NCBI RefSeq assembly: GCF_000257665.1
Contig: NZ_AJKR01000002.1
Span: 248,001 to 312,000 of the forward strand
DNA: 64,000 bases
Origin: Candidatus Aquiluna sp. IMCC13023
GTDB lineage: Bacteria > Actinomycetota > Actinomycetes > Actinomycetales > Microbacteriaceae
Reading direction: 5' to 3'
The notes below the pieces were generated by a model. It was not told where the DNA came from. It saw only the letters and a list, made by a program, of their open reading frames with translations, and searched no databases. Positions 48,741 to 58,986 of this stretch are shown piece after piece. The position numbers were made by a program, and so were the translations under genes. How positions within the stretch are numbered: position 1 is the stretch's first letter; each line of letters opens with the position of its first letter.

Positions 48741-49859
48741 ATGGCTAATTTCATCCCCGCGGGTGACGGCACTCACACAGGCTGGAAGTCGTTTGTTCAA
48801 AAGGTCGGTGGCAACCTCGCCGGCATGGTAATCCCAAACATTGGCGCATTTATCGCCTGGGGCTTGCTGACCGCACTGTTTATCCCAACCGGCTGGCTCC
48901 CAAATGAAGAGCTAAGTTCAATGGTTGGCCCAATGATCATCAACCTATTGCCAATCCTCATCGGTTACACCGGTGGACGTTTGGTCCACGGTCAGCGTGG
49001 TGCTGTTATCGGTGCCGTTGCAACCGTTGGTGTGATTGTTGGAACTTCAATTCCTATGTTCCTTGGCGCCATGCTCATTGGTCCATTGGCTGCATGGGTA
49101 TTGAAGAAGATTGACGCCGTGCTAGACCCAGTAACCCCAACCGGCTTCGAGATGTTGATTGGTAACTTCTCACTAGGAATCACCGGAATGCTTATGGCAA
49201 TCCTTGGATTCCTAGGAATCGGACCAACCGTAAACGCGTTCTCCGACGTTCTTGGAAGCGGCGTGAAGGTTCTAGTTGACACAGGCTTCTTGCCTTTGGC
49301 CTCAATTTTGATTGAGCCAGCAAAGATCCTGTTCTTGAACAACGCCATCAACTTCGGTGTTCTGGCTCCAATCGGAGCGGTTGAAGCCGAAGAGACTGGC
49401 AAGTCAATCATGTTCATGCTTGAGTCAAACCCAGGTCCAGGACTTGGACTACTAGTTGCATTCTGGTTGGCAGGACCGAAGATCCTTCGCGGTTCAGCTC
49501 CGGGTGCAATCGTTATCCACTTCCTTGGTGGAATCCACGAAATTTACTTCCCATACGTACTACTTAAGCCAATCGTTGTTCTTGCAGCGATTGCCGGTGG
49601 TGCAACTGGTGTTGCTACTTTCGCGGCTACTGGAGTCGGCCTTGTTGCCACCCCATCACCAGGATCGATCTTCGCTTACATGGCGATGACCCCTCCGGGT
49701 AACCACTTCGGCGTGCTTTTGGGCATTGCGTTGTCAGCAGCTGTTTCCTTCGTTGTGGCCTTCTTCATCTTGAAGGCAACTCGCTCCGGAGATGATGCTG
49801 CAGATCTAGACGCTTCGAAGGCAAAGAGCCAGGCCATGAAGACCGGAGATGCTGCGTAA
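48741..49859 (+). CDS. mtlA: PTS mannitol transporter, IIC component
   Basis: Membrane channel that translocates mannitol during phosphorylation; 372 residues. The N-terminus (FVQKVGGNLAGMVIPNIGAFIAWGL) and GGIHEIYFPYVLLKP are diagnostic of mannitol IIC. It stops after IIC and a short Asp/Ala/Lys linker: IIB and IIA are separate genes downstream, unlike the fused E. coli MtlA. Two bases before the IIB gene. Confidence 0.94.
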   Translation: MANFIPAGDGTHTGWKSFVQKVGGNLAGMVIPNIGAFIAWGLLTALFIPTGWLPNEELSSMVGPMIINLLPILIGYTGGRLVHGQRGAVIGAVATVGVIVGTSIPMFLGAMLIGPLAAWVLKKIDAVLDPVTPTGFEMLIGNFSLGITGMLMAILGFLGIGPTVNAFSDVLGSGVKVLVDTGFLPLASILIEPAKILFLNNAINFGVLAPIGAVEAEETGKSIMFMLESNPGPGLGLLVAFWLAGPKILRGSAPGAIVIHFLGGIHEIYFPYVLLKPIVVLAAIAGGATGVATFAATGVGLVATPSPGSIFAYMAMTPPGNHFGVLLGIALSAAVSFVVAFFILKATRSGDDAADLDASKAKSQAMKTGDAA

Positions 49860-49861
49860 TT

Positions 49862-50176
49862 ATGGCGACTATATCGGGCGCCTCTGTCAAGAACATAGTT
49901 GTTGCTTGCGAGGCCGGAATGGGCTCATCTGTGATGGTTGCAAAGCAGCTTGCTAAGCAACTTAAGGCCCAAGAGGTCTCAGTGACTCATTCCCCTGTGA
50001 ACCAACTGACTGAAACTGAACACGATCTAGTTCTTTGTCACCGCGGCCTTGGCTCAAGGGCCAAGCAAGCGGTGCCGAACTCGGTTGTGATTATGTTTGA
50101 TATGTTCCTAGGCGATCTAAAAATCGCCGAAGTTGTGTCAAGAATAAAGTCAGGCGACGACATCAGCGATGACTGA
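49862..50176 (+). CDS. PTS mannitol transporter, IIB component
   Basis: 104 residues. The phosphorylated cysteine is C16 in VACEAGMGSS, the lactose/mannitol-type IIB phospho-loop. It takes phosphate from IIA and passes it to mannitol bound at IIC. Overlaps the IIA gene by 8 bases. Confidence 0.92.
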   Translation: MATISGASVKNIVVACEAGMGSSVMVAKQLAKQLKAQEVSVTHSPVNQLTETEHDLVLCHRGLGSRAKQAVPNSVVIMFDMFLGDLKIAEVVSRIKSGDDISDD

Positions 50177-50600
50177 TTTAGTCCAACAGGCCGGAATAAA
50201 GCTAGATGCCACAGCCTCCTCCCCGGAGGAGGCTGTGGACATCTGCGGCAAGCTACTTGTCGAGCTAGGCGCGATAACGAGTTCCTACGCCGATGCCATG
50301 TGGGAGCGAGAACAAATCTTCCCCTCCGCTATCGGCATGGGCTTTGCCATTCCGCACGGAACCGACGAATCACGAGCGCACGTTATTTTTGATCAGCTGG
50401 TGTTTGTTCGATTGGCCAAGCCAATTTCGTGGGCTGATGATGAAGTGACTTGCGTTCTTGGCATCGCCTCCCAAGGCGATGGACACGTGGAGTTACTTGG
50501 CAACTTAGCCGAGATGATTCAGGACGAGGACAAGTTGGCAATTTTGCAAAACTCAGACAATCCTGAGGAAATTGCTCAGCTGCTTCTTGGCAATGACTAG
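50169..50600 (+). CDS. mtlF: PTS mannitol transporter, IIA component
   Basis: 143 residues, mannitol/fructose-type IIA domain. The phosphorylated histidine is H63 in GFAIPHGTDES. Receives phosphate from HPr, encoded 1.3 kb downstream. The 84-bp gap after it has repeated CTCAG/CTGAG strings of unclear meaning. Confidence 0.92.
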   Translation: MTDLVQQAGIKLDATASSPEEAVDICGKLLVELGAITSSYADAMWEREQIFPSAIGMGFAIPHGTDESRAHVIFDQLVFVRLAKPISWADDEVTCVLGIASQGDGHVELLGNLAEMIQDEDKLAILQNSDNPEEIAQLLLGND

Positions 50601-50684
50601 CTGTAACTCAGAGTACGAAAAAAATAAGAACCACTGAGTAAGACAAAATCTAGAAGCACTCAGAACAGTCACAGGAGAAAAACT

Positions 50685-51827
50685 ATGCGGGCAGTGCACT
50701 TCGGAGCCGGAAACATCGGGCGAGGCTTTATCGGGGCAGTTCTGCAGGATGCCGGTTACTTTGTGACTTTCGCTGATGTGAATATAGAGTTGATCGCCAA
50801 GTTGCGATCCTCCAACGGGTACAGCCTCATCGAACTTGGCGAAGCCAAAAAAGAAACCCATTACGAAAACTTTGAAGTCCTAGACTCAACTGCTGATGAA
50901 GCCGCGCTAATCGCTGCCATCGGCCGCGCCAACGTCATTACCGCATCAGTTGGCACGAATATTCTTCCCGCTATTGCGCCAGTAATTGCGCGGGGCATTC
51001 AAGCACGGTCAATCGATTCTCCGCTTGTAATCATGGCCTGTGAAAACGCTATCAATGCAACGGATATCTTGAGCTCAAAGATATTGGAGACGCTTATTAG
51101 GCTCCCGAAGAACATCTTTTTTGCTAACACTGCTGTCGACCGAATCGTTCCAATGCAGCAAGCAGACACTGAGCCAGACGTCGCTGCAGAAAAGTTTTGC
51201 GAATGGGTCATCGACAAAAGCGGGCTAGCTGGAACTGATCTAAAGATTCCAGCGGCAACCATGGTCGATGACCTGCAACCATTTATTGAGCGAAAGCTTT
51301 ACACGGTGAACACGGCGCACTTGACAATTGCCTACTTGGGCCAACGTCACGGCCATGACACAGTCGCCGAGTCGCTTCGGGATCCGATTGTTCGCGATGT
51401 TGTGTCAAGAGTGATGGAGGAGACTTCCATGGTTCTGGTCACCAAGCACGGGTTTGATTCAAGTGACCATGCAAATTATGTCCACCGAACCCTACTGCGC
51501 CTCGCAAACCCTTTGCTAGATGACCAGGTCGAGCGAGTTGGTAGACAACCCTTGAGAAAGCTATCCCGGTTTGAGCGCCTTATTGGACCGGCAGCGCTTT
51601 TGGCTGAGCTGGGTGAGAAGCCCAGCGCGCTGCTAGAAGTGGTTGAGGCATCCTTGGAATTCTTTAGTCAAGACGACCCTGAGGTTCAATTACTCAGCTC
51701 TAAACTGGACTCCTTATCACCCTGGGAATTCACATCGCAGGTTTGCGGAATCCTGCATGATCACCCATTGGCCACCTCGCTAGAGCAGGCAATTGCAAAG
51801 CACCAGGGGACACTTAGTCACAAATGA
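50685..51827 (+). CDS. mtlD: Mannitol-1-phosphate 5-dehydrogenase
   Basis: Oxidises mannitol-1-phosphate to fructose-6-phosphate with NAD; 380 residues. The NAD-binding loop HFGAGNIGRGFIG is at residues 4-16. The family catalytic region lies in the C-terminal half (ERKLYTVNTAHLTIAYLGQ). ACAGGAGAA lies 7 bases before the ATG. Product enters glycolysis directly. Confidence 0.96.
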   Translation: MRAVHFGAGNIGRGFIGAVLQDAGYFVTFADVNIELIAKLRSSNGYSLIELGEAKKETHYENFEVLDSTADEAALIAAIGRANVITASVGTNILPAIAPVIARGIQARSIDSPLVIMACENAINATDILSSKILETLIRLPKNIFFANTAVDRIVPMQQADTEPDVAAEKFCEWVIDKSGLAGTDLKIPAATMVDDLQPFIERKLYTVNTAHLTIAYLGQRHGHDTVAESLRDPIVRDVVSRVMEETSMVLVTKHGFDSSDHANYVHRTLLRLANPLLDDQVERVGRQPLRKLSRFERLIGPAALLAELGEKPSALLEVVEASLEFFSQDDPEVQLLSSKLDSLSPWEFTSQVCGILHDHPLATSLEQAIAKHQGTLSHK

Positions 51828-51889
51828 CCAGTCGGTATCACGCCGGGAGTTAGTTAGTATTTTTTATTAGAACCTTGAAGGAGAAACCA

Positions 51890-52159
51890 ATGGCCACAAT
51901 AAATGGCTCAGTTACCGTATTGGATCCGATTGGCCTGCACGCCAGGCCCGCAGGCCAAATCGTGAAGCTAGTAAAGGAGTCAGGCCTGGAGGTTCGAATT
52001 GGCAAGGCTGGCCAGGAGTTAGCCAAGGCAAACTCGCCGCTTCGCATGATGGCCCTGAAGGCTAAGACGGGTGAAGAGTTGACCATTGAAGTCGACTCTG
52101 ATGACGAGGCTGTAGCCACTGCCTTGATTGCCCAGGTTCAAGATTTTTTGAAGGGTTAG
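51890..52159 (+). CDS. ptsH: Phosphocarrier protein HPr
   Basis: General PTS phosphocarrier, 89 residues. Active-site histidine H17 in GLHARPAG, and a serine in the SPLRMM segment at the regulatory-site position. ATG 51890 follows AAGGAG; an in-frame ATG at 51875 would add an atypical five-residue leader and is rejected. Two bases before ptsI. Confidence 0.95.
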   Translation: MATINGSVTVLDPIGLHARPAGQIVKLVKESGLEVRIGKAGQELAKANSPLRMMALKAKTGEELTIEVDSDDEAVATALIAQVQDFLKG

Positions 52160-52161
52160 AT

Positions 52162-53793
52162 TTGCTAGACAGCGGCACAATTCTTACCGGTATGGGCGTG
52201 GGTCTTGGCTCCGTCGCCGCCGAAGTATTTCGAGTAAGGCCTGTAGCTTCATTGCCAAAGGCGGCCAAGCACTCCGGTGATGAAGCTCTGGAATTAGAAA
52301 GCCTGAAGACTGCCATTGCGGCAGTTTCACTGGAGATGAATGACCTAGCCGAAAAGGCAGGTGAGACCTCTGCTGAAATTTTTGAAGCCCTGATCATGCT
52401 GCTGGAAGACGAAGAGCTATTTGAGACCGCATCGGCTCAGATCTCCCAGGGTTGGAACGCGGGCACTGCTTTTATTAACGCGGTCGAAGAATACGCCGAT
52501 ATTTTTGCAGGAGACACTACTTTTGAGGAGCGCCTAAACGATATTCGTGACCTTGCCAGACGAGTTGCCGCCTCGATCGCGGGCATTTCACTTGGACTGG
52601 ATATTCCCACCACTGGAAGGTTCGTAATTGTGGGTGAGGACTTCTCACCGGCTGATACCGCTCAATTCACTCAGGCAGTTGTCGGAGTTGTCACGATCCA
52701 GGGTGGTCCGACTTCACACACTGCAATCATCTGCAGATCAAAATCGATCCCAGCGGTTGTTTCATGTCAGCAGGCCAAAGACTTGGTTGACGGGATGCAG
52801 GTCCTAGTTGACCCGGTGGGTGATCGAGTTGTGGTGGATGGCCAGGAAAGTGACATTACCGAAGCTCTGTCCTTCATCGCAAAAAGCGAAGATCCGATTA
52901 TTCCGGTGCGCGCAAATATTGGCTCGCTGGAAGACGCGATAGCGGCGAGTGCCTCTGCGGCTGAAGGGGTAGGGCTATTTAGAACCGAGCTTCTGTACTT
53001 GTCTGCCAAGACCCAGCCAACTAAGCAGTCTCAGGCCACTAGCTACACAGAGATCTTGAAGGCGGCTCCAGCCGGGCCAATTGTTGTCCGCACCATCGAT
53101 GCTGGCAGCGACAAGCCGGTTCCGTTTTTGGACATGGGTGACGAAGAAAATCCGGCACTCGGCGTCCGCGGATTTCGCCTGATTGAGAATCACCGTGACT
53201 TTATTGTTGATCAACTAGAAAGCCTCGAAATGGCAAGAGAGCAGTCAGGCCGCGAAGTTTGGGTGATGGCACCGATGGTTTCGACTTACTCCGAAGCAAT
53301 TGAGTTCGCCGCGCTTGCCAGGGAGTCTGGAAACTTCAAGGTTGGAATCATGGTTGAGACGCCCAGCATCGTCTACCAAATTGCACAATTGGCCGGTGCT
53401 CTGGACTTTATCTCGGTGGGCACCAACGATTTGTCTCAATACCTATTTGCGGCTGACCGCATGAACCCATCTCTCGGTGCGATGCTCAATCCTTGGCAAC
53501 CGGCGCTATTGAGAGCGCTGGAGCAAATTGCTGCTGTCAGCCAAGAAGCCGGTGTTTCCTCAGGCGTTTGCGGTGAGAGCGCCTCGGACCCAGCCTTCGC
53601 CGTAGTTCTTGCCGGCATGGGGTTCCAGTCCGTGTCTTCGTCTCGTTCTCAGGTGGGAATAGTAAGACAGGCCCTGAGCTCTGTGACAAAGGAACAGGCT
53701 AAAGAGGTTTTTGAGGCAGCACTTACGGGTCTGGATGCCGATCAGGCAAAATCTGCGGCCCTTGCGGCCCTTGCGGCAATCTCAGCCAAGTAA
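52162..53793 (+). CDS. ptsI: PTS enzyme I (phosphoenolpyruvate-protein phosphotransferase)
   Basis: Starts the PTS cascade by moving phosphate from PEP to HPr; 543 residues. Phosphohistidine domain motif GGPTSHTAIICRS, then the PEP-binding barrel (LFRTELLYL, GTNDLSQYLFAADR) and the catalytic Cys region GVCGESASDP. TTG start. A short Ala-rich C-terminal end (AALAALAAISAK). Confidence 0.95.
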   Translation: MLDSGTILTGMGVGLGSVAAEVFRVRPVASLPKAAKHSGDEALELESLKTAIAAVSLEMNDLAEKAGETSAEIFEALIMLLEDEELFETASAQISQGWNAGTAFINAVEEYADIFAGDTTFEERLNDIRDLARRVAASIAGISLGLDIPTTGRFVIVGEDFSPADTAQFTQAVVGVVTIQGGPTSHTAIICRSKSIPAVVSCQQAKDLVDGMQVLVDPVGDRVVVDGQESDITEALSFIAKSEDPIIPVRANIGSLEDAIAASASAAEGVGLFRTELLYLSAKTQPTKQSQATSYTEILKAAPAGPIVVRTIDAGSDKPVPFLDMGDEENPALGVRGFRLIENHRDFIVDQLESLEMAREQSGREVWVMAPMVSTYSEAIEFAALARESGNFKVGIMVETPSIVYQIAQLAGALDFISVGTNDLSQYLFAADRMNPSLGAMLNPWQPALLRALEQIAAVSQEAGVSSGVCGESASDPAFAVVLAGMGFQSVSSSRSQVGIVRQALSSVTKEQAKEVFEAALTGLDADQAKSAALAALAAISAK

Positions 53794-53796
53794 ACT
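53791..53796 (+). promoter_or_regulatory. -10 element of a probable leaderless DUF3817 transcript
   Basis: TAAACT, overlapping the ptsI stop, lies seven bases before the ATG at 53804, with no ribosome site between. Confidence 0.45.
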
Positions 53797-53803
53797 CAAG
53801 AGC

Positions 53804-54238
53804 ATGTCAAGCCCGAATCCAGCTCAAGTTCCTCAAATAAAAAAGGTTCTCCGCTTTTATAAGGCCTCTTCCTATGTAACCGGCGGGTTCCTGATTTTGC
53901 TGATGATTACCTGGGGCATTAGACGCCTGCCATTTTTAGGTTTTGATCTTTGGCTGCTCGGTCCAAACGGGTTTTTTAGTTTTGAACAATACGGCGTTGA
54001 TGGCGAAGGCTTGCCCGATGTCGGTTTCAATCTGACGGTTTGGATCCTAATTATCCACGGCTGGCTCTATGTGGTTTATCTATTTGCGGACTTTAGAATC
54101 TGGACCCTCATGCGCTGGTCGTTCACTAGGTTCTTGCTGATTGCCCTCGGCGGCGTCATACCGTTCTTGAGCTTTTACACCGAGAACCGCTACGCCAAAA
54201 TGGCGCATGAACAGCTTGCCAAACTGGAGGGCAAATGA
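53804..54238 (+). CDS. DUF3817 family membrane protein
   Basis: 144 residues with three to four hydrophobic segments ([51 protein letters not shown]). The pattern matches the DUF3817 family of small integral membrane proteins, common before guaA in Actinobacteria. Function unknown. ATG 53804 is preferred to upstream in-frame codons inside ptsI. Overlaps guaA (ATGA). Confidence 0.82.
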   Translation: MSSPNPAQVPQIKKVLRFYKASSYVTGGFLILLMITWGIRRLPFLGFDLWLLGPNGFFSFEQYGVDGEGLPDVGFNLTVWILIIHGWLYVVYLFADFRIWTLMRWSFTRFLLIALGGVIPFLSFYTENRYAKMAHEQLAKLEGK

Positions 54239-55788
54239 AGCCGGTACTAGTTGTTGACTTTGGAGCTCAGTACGCTCAGCTGATAGCCAGGCGCGTTCGC
54301 GAAGCCAATGTTTATTCGGAGATTGTTCACCACAGCGTCACAGCGGCCGAGATTGCAGCCAAAGAACCAACGGCAATTATTCTTTCCGGAGGCCCGTCCA
54401 GCGTCTATGAGGATGGGTCGCCAGCTCTTGATCCAAAGATTTTGGAGCTCGGCGTTCCAATTCTCGGTATTTGCTACGGCTTTCAAGTTCTTGCCCATCA
54501 CTTAGGTGGTCGAGTAGACAAGACCGGCAAAAAGGAATACGGCGGCACGGACCTCACAGTGAACAAGTCTGGAACGCTTTTAAGTGACCAACCGCTATCC
54601 CAGGTTTGCTGGATGAGTCACGGTGATCAGGTCGTTCAGGCTCCTGAGGGCTTTGATGTTTTGGCCTCCACTGCCACAACTCCAGTTGCGGCCTTTGAAT
54701 CCAAAGAGCGCAAGATTTACGGCGTTCAGTGGCACCCAGAGGTGGTCCACTCCGACCAGGGTCAACGAGTCCTAGAAAACTTTCTTTACGTTGGAGCCGG
54801 GATTGAGCCAACTTGGAATTCTGGAAATGTAATCGCGGAGCAGGTTGCAAAAATTCGTGCGCAGGTTGGAGACGCCAGGGTGATTTGTGGTCTGTCCGGC
54901 GGGGTTGACTCTGCGGTCGCCGCAGCACTTGTCCATAAGGCCATTGGAGACCAGCTAACGGCAGTATTCGTTGATCATGGTTTATTACGTGAGGGCGAAA
55001 AAGAGCAGGTTGAGCGCGACTACGTCGCGGCAACCGGAATCAGGCTGGTAACCGAGAGCGCCGAAGATGTCTTTTTATCAGCACTTGCTGGCGTCAGTGA
55101 TCCAGAGCAAAAGCGCAAGATCATCGGACGCGAGTTTATTCGTAGCTTTGAAAAAGCCGAGCAGAAGCTCATCGCCGAGGCCAAGGCTGATAATCGACCA
55201 ATAAAGTTCTTGGTTCAGGGAACGCTTTATCCGGATGTGGTTGAATCCGGTGGCGGCGCAACAGCTGGAATTAAGAGCCACCACAATGTTGGTGGTCTTC
55301 CAGAGGACCTGCAATTCGAGCTCATTGAACCTCTTCGCGAATTGTTTAAGGATGAAGTTCGGGCAATCGGCGCCGAGTTAGGGCTTCCGGACGAGATAGT
55401 TTCTAGGCAGCCGTTCCCAGGCCCTGGTCTCGGGATTCGAATTGTTGGCGAGGTTACAAAAGAAAGACTTGACTTACTTCGCAAGGCGGACGCAATTGTT
55501 CGCGAAGAGCTTTCGGCAGCCGGCAAAGATGCTGAAATCTGGCAGTGCCCGGTTGTCTTATTGGCCGATGTGCGCTCGGTAGGAGTTCAGGGAGATGGCA
55601 GAAGCTATGGCCACCCAATTGTGCTTCGGCCTGTCTCATCGGAAGATGCAATGACGGCCGACTGGTCCAGATTGCCCTATGACTTGTTGGCAAAGATTTC
55701 TAATCGCATCACCAATGAAGTTCCAGATGTGAATCGGGTCGTGCTGGATATCACCTCTAAGCCTCCGGGCACGATTGAGTGGGAATAG
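54235..55788 (+). CDS. guaA: GMP synthase (glutamine-hydrolysing)
   Basis: Converts XMP to GMP; 517 residues. Class I glutaminase domain with nucleophile Cys in GICYGFQ and the His-Glu pair in VQWHPEVVH, then the ATP pyrophosphatase domain with PP-loop [10 protein letters not shown], and the C-terminal dimerisation domain ending [10 protein letters not shown]. Works after GuaB. Confidence 0.97.
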   Translation: MKPVLVVDFGAQYAQLIARRVREANVYSEIVHHSVTAAEIAAKEPTAIILSGGPSSVYEDGSPALDPKILELGVPILGICYGFQVLAHHLGGRVDKTGKKEYGGTDLTVNKSGTLLSDQPLSQVCWMSHGDQVVQAPEGFDVLASTATTPVAAFESKERKIYGVQWHPEVVHSDQGQRVLENFLYVGAGIEPTWNSGNVIAEQVAKIRAQVGDARVICGLSGGVDSAVAAALVHKAIGDQLTAVFVDHGLLREGEKEQVERDYVAATGIRLVTESAEDVFLSALAGVSDPEQKRKIIGREFIRSFEKAEQKLIAEAKADNRPIKFLVQGTLYPDVVESGGGATAGIKSHHNVGGLPEDLQFELIEPLRELFKDEVRAIGAELGLPDEIVSRQPFPGPGLGIRIVGEVTKERLDLLRKADAIVREELSAAGKDAEIWQCPVVLLADVRSVGVQGDGRSYGHPIVLRPVSSEDAMTADWSRLPYDLLAKISNRITNEVPDVNRVVLDITSKPPGTIEWE

Positions 55789-55789
55789 C

Positions 55790-56623
55790 GTGCTGGTTTT
55801 TGGTCATCGCGGTGCTTGTGGGTATCTTCCGGAAAACACCATCGAATCGATGGAACTCGCTTTTGAGCAGGGCGCGGATGCGGTCGAGTTCGATGTGGTC
55901 TTCACCAAGGATGGTCACGCAATCATTCGCCACGATCTAGATCTAGCCAGCACTACCGACATCAACGACCACAGCTTCCTGTCCACCAAGATCGACCAAC
56001 TCACAAAAGATGACGTCTCAAGGCTACGAGCCAAAGAACGGTATCCAGACGGCAGGGTTGATTCGGCTTCCCAAGACGGTAAATACTTTGTGCCAAGCCT
56101 CCGCCAGCTTTTGGGACACCAGCAGTTCAATGGCAAGCATCTGATCATCGAGATAAAGCACGGTGCGCATTTCGAGGCTCTTGGAATAGACCCAATCCAG
56201 GAAGTAAAGACTCTGCTTGATCAAAGCGACTGGTCCAGCCGCGACATGAAAATTAGCCTTGAGAGCTTCGAGTTCGAATTTCTAAAAAGAGCCAAAGTCG
56301 AGATTGGGCCGGAAATCAATTACGTATTCCTAAGTGCCCGGGACACTCTGCCCGAGGGCATAACAGAACTAACGGATGAATTACTCGTTGAAATTGCTGA
56401 TAACTTCGACGCCGTTTCTGTTGCGATGTCCATGGTCCTGACCGGTGATCTTGTGGCTCGGGCGAAAAAGATGGGGTTAGACATCTACGCCTTCACAGCC
56501 CGCCTGGAGACAGCCGAGGGAAATGTCGAAAAATGGTTTGAACGTCTTGTTTCGACGGGAGTCGATGGAATTTTTGCCGATCAGCCTGATCTGTTGATCA
56601 AAACCGTAGCCGACCTGACCTAA
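55790..56623 (+). CDS. Glycerophosphodiester phosphodiesterase family protein
   Basis: 277 residues from GTG 55790 (MLVFGHRGACGYLPENT); a TTG at 55775 inside guaA is the alternative. Catalytic pattern HRG at residues 6-8 and ENT at 15-17, with EFDVVFTKDGHAIIRHD as the metal/substrate segment of GDPD enzymes. Likely hydrolyses deacylated phospholipid headgroups to glycerol-3-phosphate. No signal peptide, so cytoplasmic. Confidence 0.9.
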   Translation: MLVFGHRGACGYLPENTIESMELAFEQGADAVEFDVVFTKDGHAIIRHDLDLASTTDINDHSFLSTKIDQLTKDDVSRLRAKERYPDGRVDSASQDGKYFVPSLRQLLGHQQFNGKHLIIEIKHGAHFEALGIDPIQEVKTLLDQSDWSSRDMKISLESFEFEFLKRAKVEIGPEINYVFLSARDTLPEGITELTDELLVEIADNFDAVSVAMSMVLTGDLVARAKKMGLDIYAFTARLETAEGNVEKWFERLVSTGVDGIFADQPDLLIKTVADLT

Positions 56624-56626
56624 GCT
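56621..56626 (+). promoter_or_regulatory. -10 element of a probable leaderless pcrA transcript
   Basis: TAAGCT, overlapping the stop of the preceding gene, seven bases before the ATG at 56634, with no ribosome site. Confidence 0.45.
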
Positions 56627-56633
56627 ACCTGCG

Positions 56634-58913
56634 ATGCCGTTAGAGATTTTTGAGCAACCGAACCCGGATGATTTACTAACCGGGCTAAACCCGCAGCAGC
56701 AGCAGGCAGTGCGCTATCGCGGACGAGCGCTGCTAATTGTCGCTGGAGCTGGCTCCGGTAAGACCAGGGTGCTAACTCACCGCATGGCACACATGCTAGC
56801 CAATAAAGAAATTTGGCCATCTCAGATTCTTGCTATTACTTTCACCAATAAAGCTGCGGCCGAAATGAGGGAACGGGTTGAGAGCCTGATCGGTCAAGCC
56901 GGGCAGGGCATGTGGCTGAAGACCTTCCACTCTGCTTGCCTTCAAATTCTTCGGAGAGAAGCCCAACGCCTAGGTCACGACTCAAACTTCAGTGTCTACG
57001 ACACTGGAGACACTCGTGCGCTATTGAAGCGACTGCTTCGAGAAGCTGGCGCAGAAGATGCGGACATAAAACCTTCGCAGGCAGCCGCAATCATCTCCAA
57101 TGCTAAAAACGAATTGAAGGACGCCGAAGACTTCGCTCGAAATGCTGATCGCTCGAACCCCAGAGAGCGTCTTGTTGCCGAGGTGTTCCAGGCCTACACG
57201 TCCGAACTGCGCAGAAATAACGCCTTTGATTTTGATGACCTAATTGTTGAGACTGTGGGCCTATTACAGGCATTTCCGGAACTTCGCGCTAGGTATCAAA
57301 AGCGATTCCGTCACGTGCTCGTCGACGAGTACCAGGACACCAACCATGCCCAATACGCACTCATTCGAGAGTTCACCAGGCCATTGCCAGAAGAACATGC
57401 AATTTTTGATGAGCAAACCGGCGAAGTACTTGGCCCAGCTGACCTAACCGTCGTTGGAGACTCGGACCAGTCAATTTACGCATTCCGAGGAGCTTCGATC
57501 AGGAACATTACCGAGTTTGAGCGCGATTTCCCAGGTGCAGAAACTATTTTGCTAGAGCAAAATTACCGCTCCACTCAAAACATACTTTCGGCTGCGAACG
57601 CGGTTATTTCGCAAAACCCATATCGACCAGCCAAAAACCTTTGGACCGATTCGGGCGCCGGTGACAAAATCACCATGTTCACAGCTTACGACGAGCGAAA
57701 TGAAGCAGCTTTTGTCGTCGATAGAGTCAAGAAGCTGCACGACGAAGGCGTCAATTACCGAGACATCGCGGTCCTTTATCGCACTAACTCGCTAACGCCA
57801 TCTCTAGAGGCTGAGCTCAAGAGCCAGCAGATTCCCTATGCGGTTATCGGGGGCTTGAAGTTTTTTGAGCGTCGAGAAATCAAAGATGCGTTGGCCTATT
57901 TGTCCGCAATTTCAAATGGGCGGAATGACGAGGCCGTAAGAAGAGTCATAAACATCCCAACTCGTGGCATTGGTCAGAAGACCGAACTAAAAATCGCTCA
58001 GTTTGCCAGGACAAATGAAATGAGCTTTCGACAAGCACTCTTATTTGCTTCCGACTTGCAACTCGGACCCAAGCTCCAAGCATCTGTGACGGCCTTTGGG
58101 GAATTGCTCAACGAATTAGAAGCAATGACTGTTACTGATGGCCCGGCCGAGGTTTTGAAATTAGCGCTTACTAGGAGCGGATATCGTTCTGAGCTGGAGC
58201 TATCAAGGGACCCCCAAGATGAAGCACGGGTTGAAAACTTAGATGCCTTGCTCGGACAGCTATTCGAGTGGCAAGCTCAGTTCCCGGAGGGCACAGTTGC
58301 CGATTACCTTGCCGAAGTTACGCTTTCGGCAGCCGCGGATGAGATCGAAGATGAATCCGGCAGCATTTCTTTGATGACGCTTCACACCGCAAAGGGGCTT
58401 GAGTATCAGGTCGTGTTCATGATTGGTCTTGAGCAGGGAACATTGCCTCACATCAGGTCTTTTGATGAACCCGGTGGACTGCAGGAGGAAAGGCGGTTGA
58501 TGTATGTCGGCATGACAAGAGCCCGCGAGCAACTGTTTATCTCTCATGCGCTTCAGCGAACGATTTTTGGAAACACTTCCGGTTTCACCACCTCCATGTT
58601 TTTAGCCGACATACCTCAGGAACTAGTTGAAGCCGAAGGATCCGAACGATCCACCGACAGGGCTTATGAGCGTTCGGTTGGCTTCACAAGAGAGCCTTCA
58701 AAGTGGAAGGGCGCGATCAACTCGCCAAGTGCGGTCAGGGACAATAAAGACCTTGAGCTTGCAGTGGGCGACCGAGTCAATCACGACACTTTCGGCGAGG
58801 GCGCTGTTGTTAGTGTGTCGGGTCAAAACCCAAGACAAACTGCCGAAGTTCGTTTTGAATCGGGGGTCACAAAGCGGCTACTTGTGAAAATGGCACCAAT
58901 AACCAAGCTCTAG
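56634..58913 (+). CDS. pcrA: ATP-dependent DNA helicase, UvrD/PcrA type
   Basis: Superfamily 1 3'-5' helicase for repair and replication-fork maintenance; 759 residues. Walker A AGAGSGKT (37-44), motif II VDEYQDTN, motif III GDSDQSIYAFRGA, motif V/VI region TLHTAKGLEYQVVF and VGMTRAREQL. A C-terminal Tudor-like region (VGDRVNHDTFGEGAVVSVSG) is typical of PcrA and binds polymerase in some species. The pcrA-sucC-sucD order is conserved in Actinobacteria. Confidence 0.96.
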   Translation: MPLEIFEQPNPDDLLTGLNPQQQQAVRYRGRALLIVAGAGSGKTRVLTHRMAHMLANKEIWPSQILAITFTNKAAAEMRERVESLIGQAGQGMWLKTFHSACLQILRREAQRLGHDSNFSVYDTGDTRALLKRLLREAGAEDADIKPSQAAAIISNAKNELKDAEDFARNADRSNPRERLVAEVFQAYTSELRRNNAFDFDDLIVETVGLLQAFPELRARYQKRFRHVLVDEYQDTNHAQYALIREFTRPLPEEHAIFDEQTGEVLGPADLTVVGDSDQSIYAFRGASIRNITEFERDFPGAETILLEQNYRSTQNILSAANAVISQNPYRPAKNLWTDSGAGDKITMFTAYDERNEAAFVVDRVKKLHDEGVNYRDIAVLYRTNSLTPSLEAELKSQQIPYAVIGGLKFFERREIKDALAYLSAISNGRNDEAVRRVINIPTRGIGQKTELKIAQFARTNEMSFRQALLFASDLQLGPKLQASVTAFGELLNELEAMTVTDGPAEVLKLALTRSGYRSELELSRDPQDEARVENLDALLGQLFEWQAQFPEGTVADYLAEVTLSAAADEIEDESGSISLMTLHTAKGLEYQVVFMIGLEQGTLPHIRSFDEPGGLQEERRLMYVGMTRAREQLFISHALQRTIFGNTSGFTTSMFLADIPQELVEAEGSERSTDRAYERSVGFTREPSKWKGAINSPSAVRDNKDLELAVGDRVNHDTFGEGAVVSVSGQNPRQTAEVRFESGVTKRLLVKMAPITKL

Positions 58914-58938
58914 GTAATGAATGCGTTTTTTCAATCGC

Positions 58939-58944
58939 TAGACT
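58939..58944 (+). promoter_or_regulatory. Candidate -10 element of sucC-sucD
   Basis: TAGACT, 42 bases before the sucC GTG; same hexamer as before rplM, guaB and purN. No clear -35. Confidence 0.4.
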
Positions 58945-58986
58945 TTAGAAGGTTAAACGTCGGCTAAAAAGAACTGAAAGACCAAA

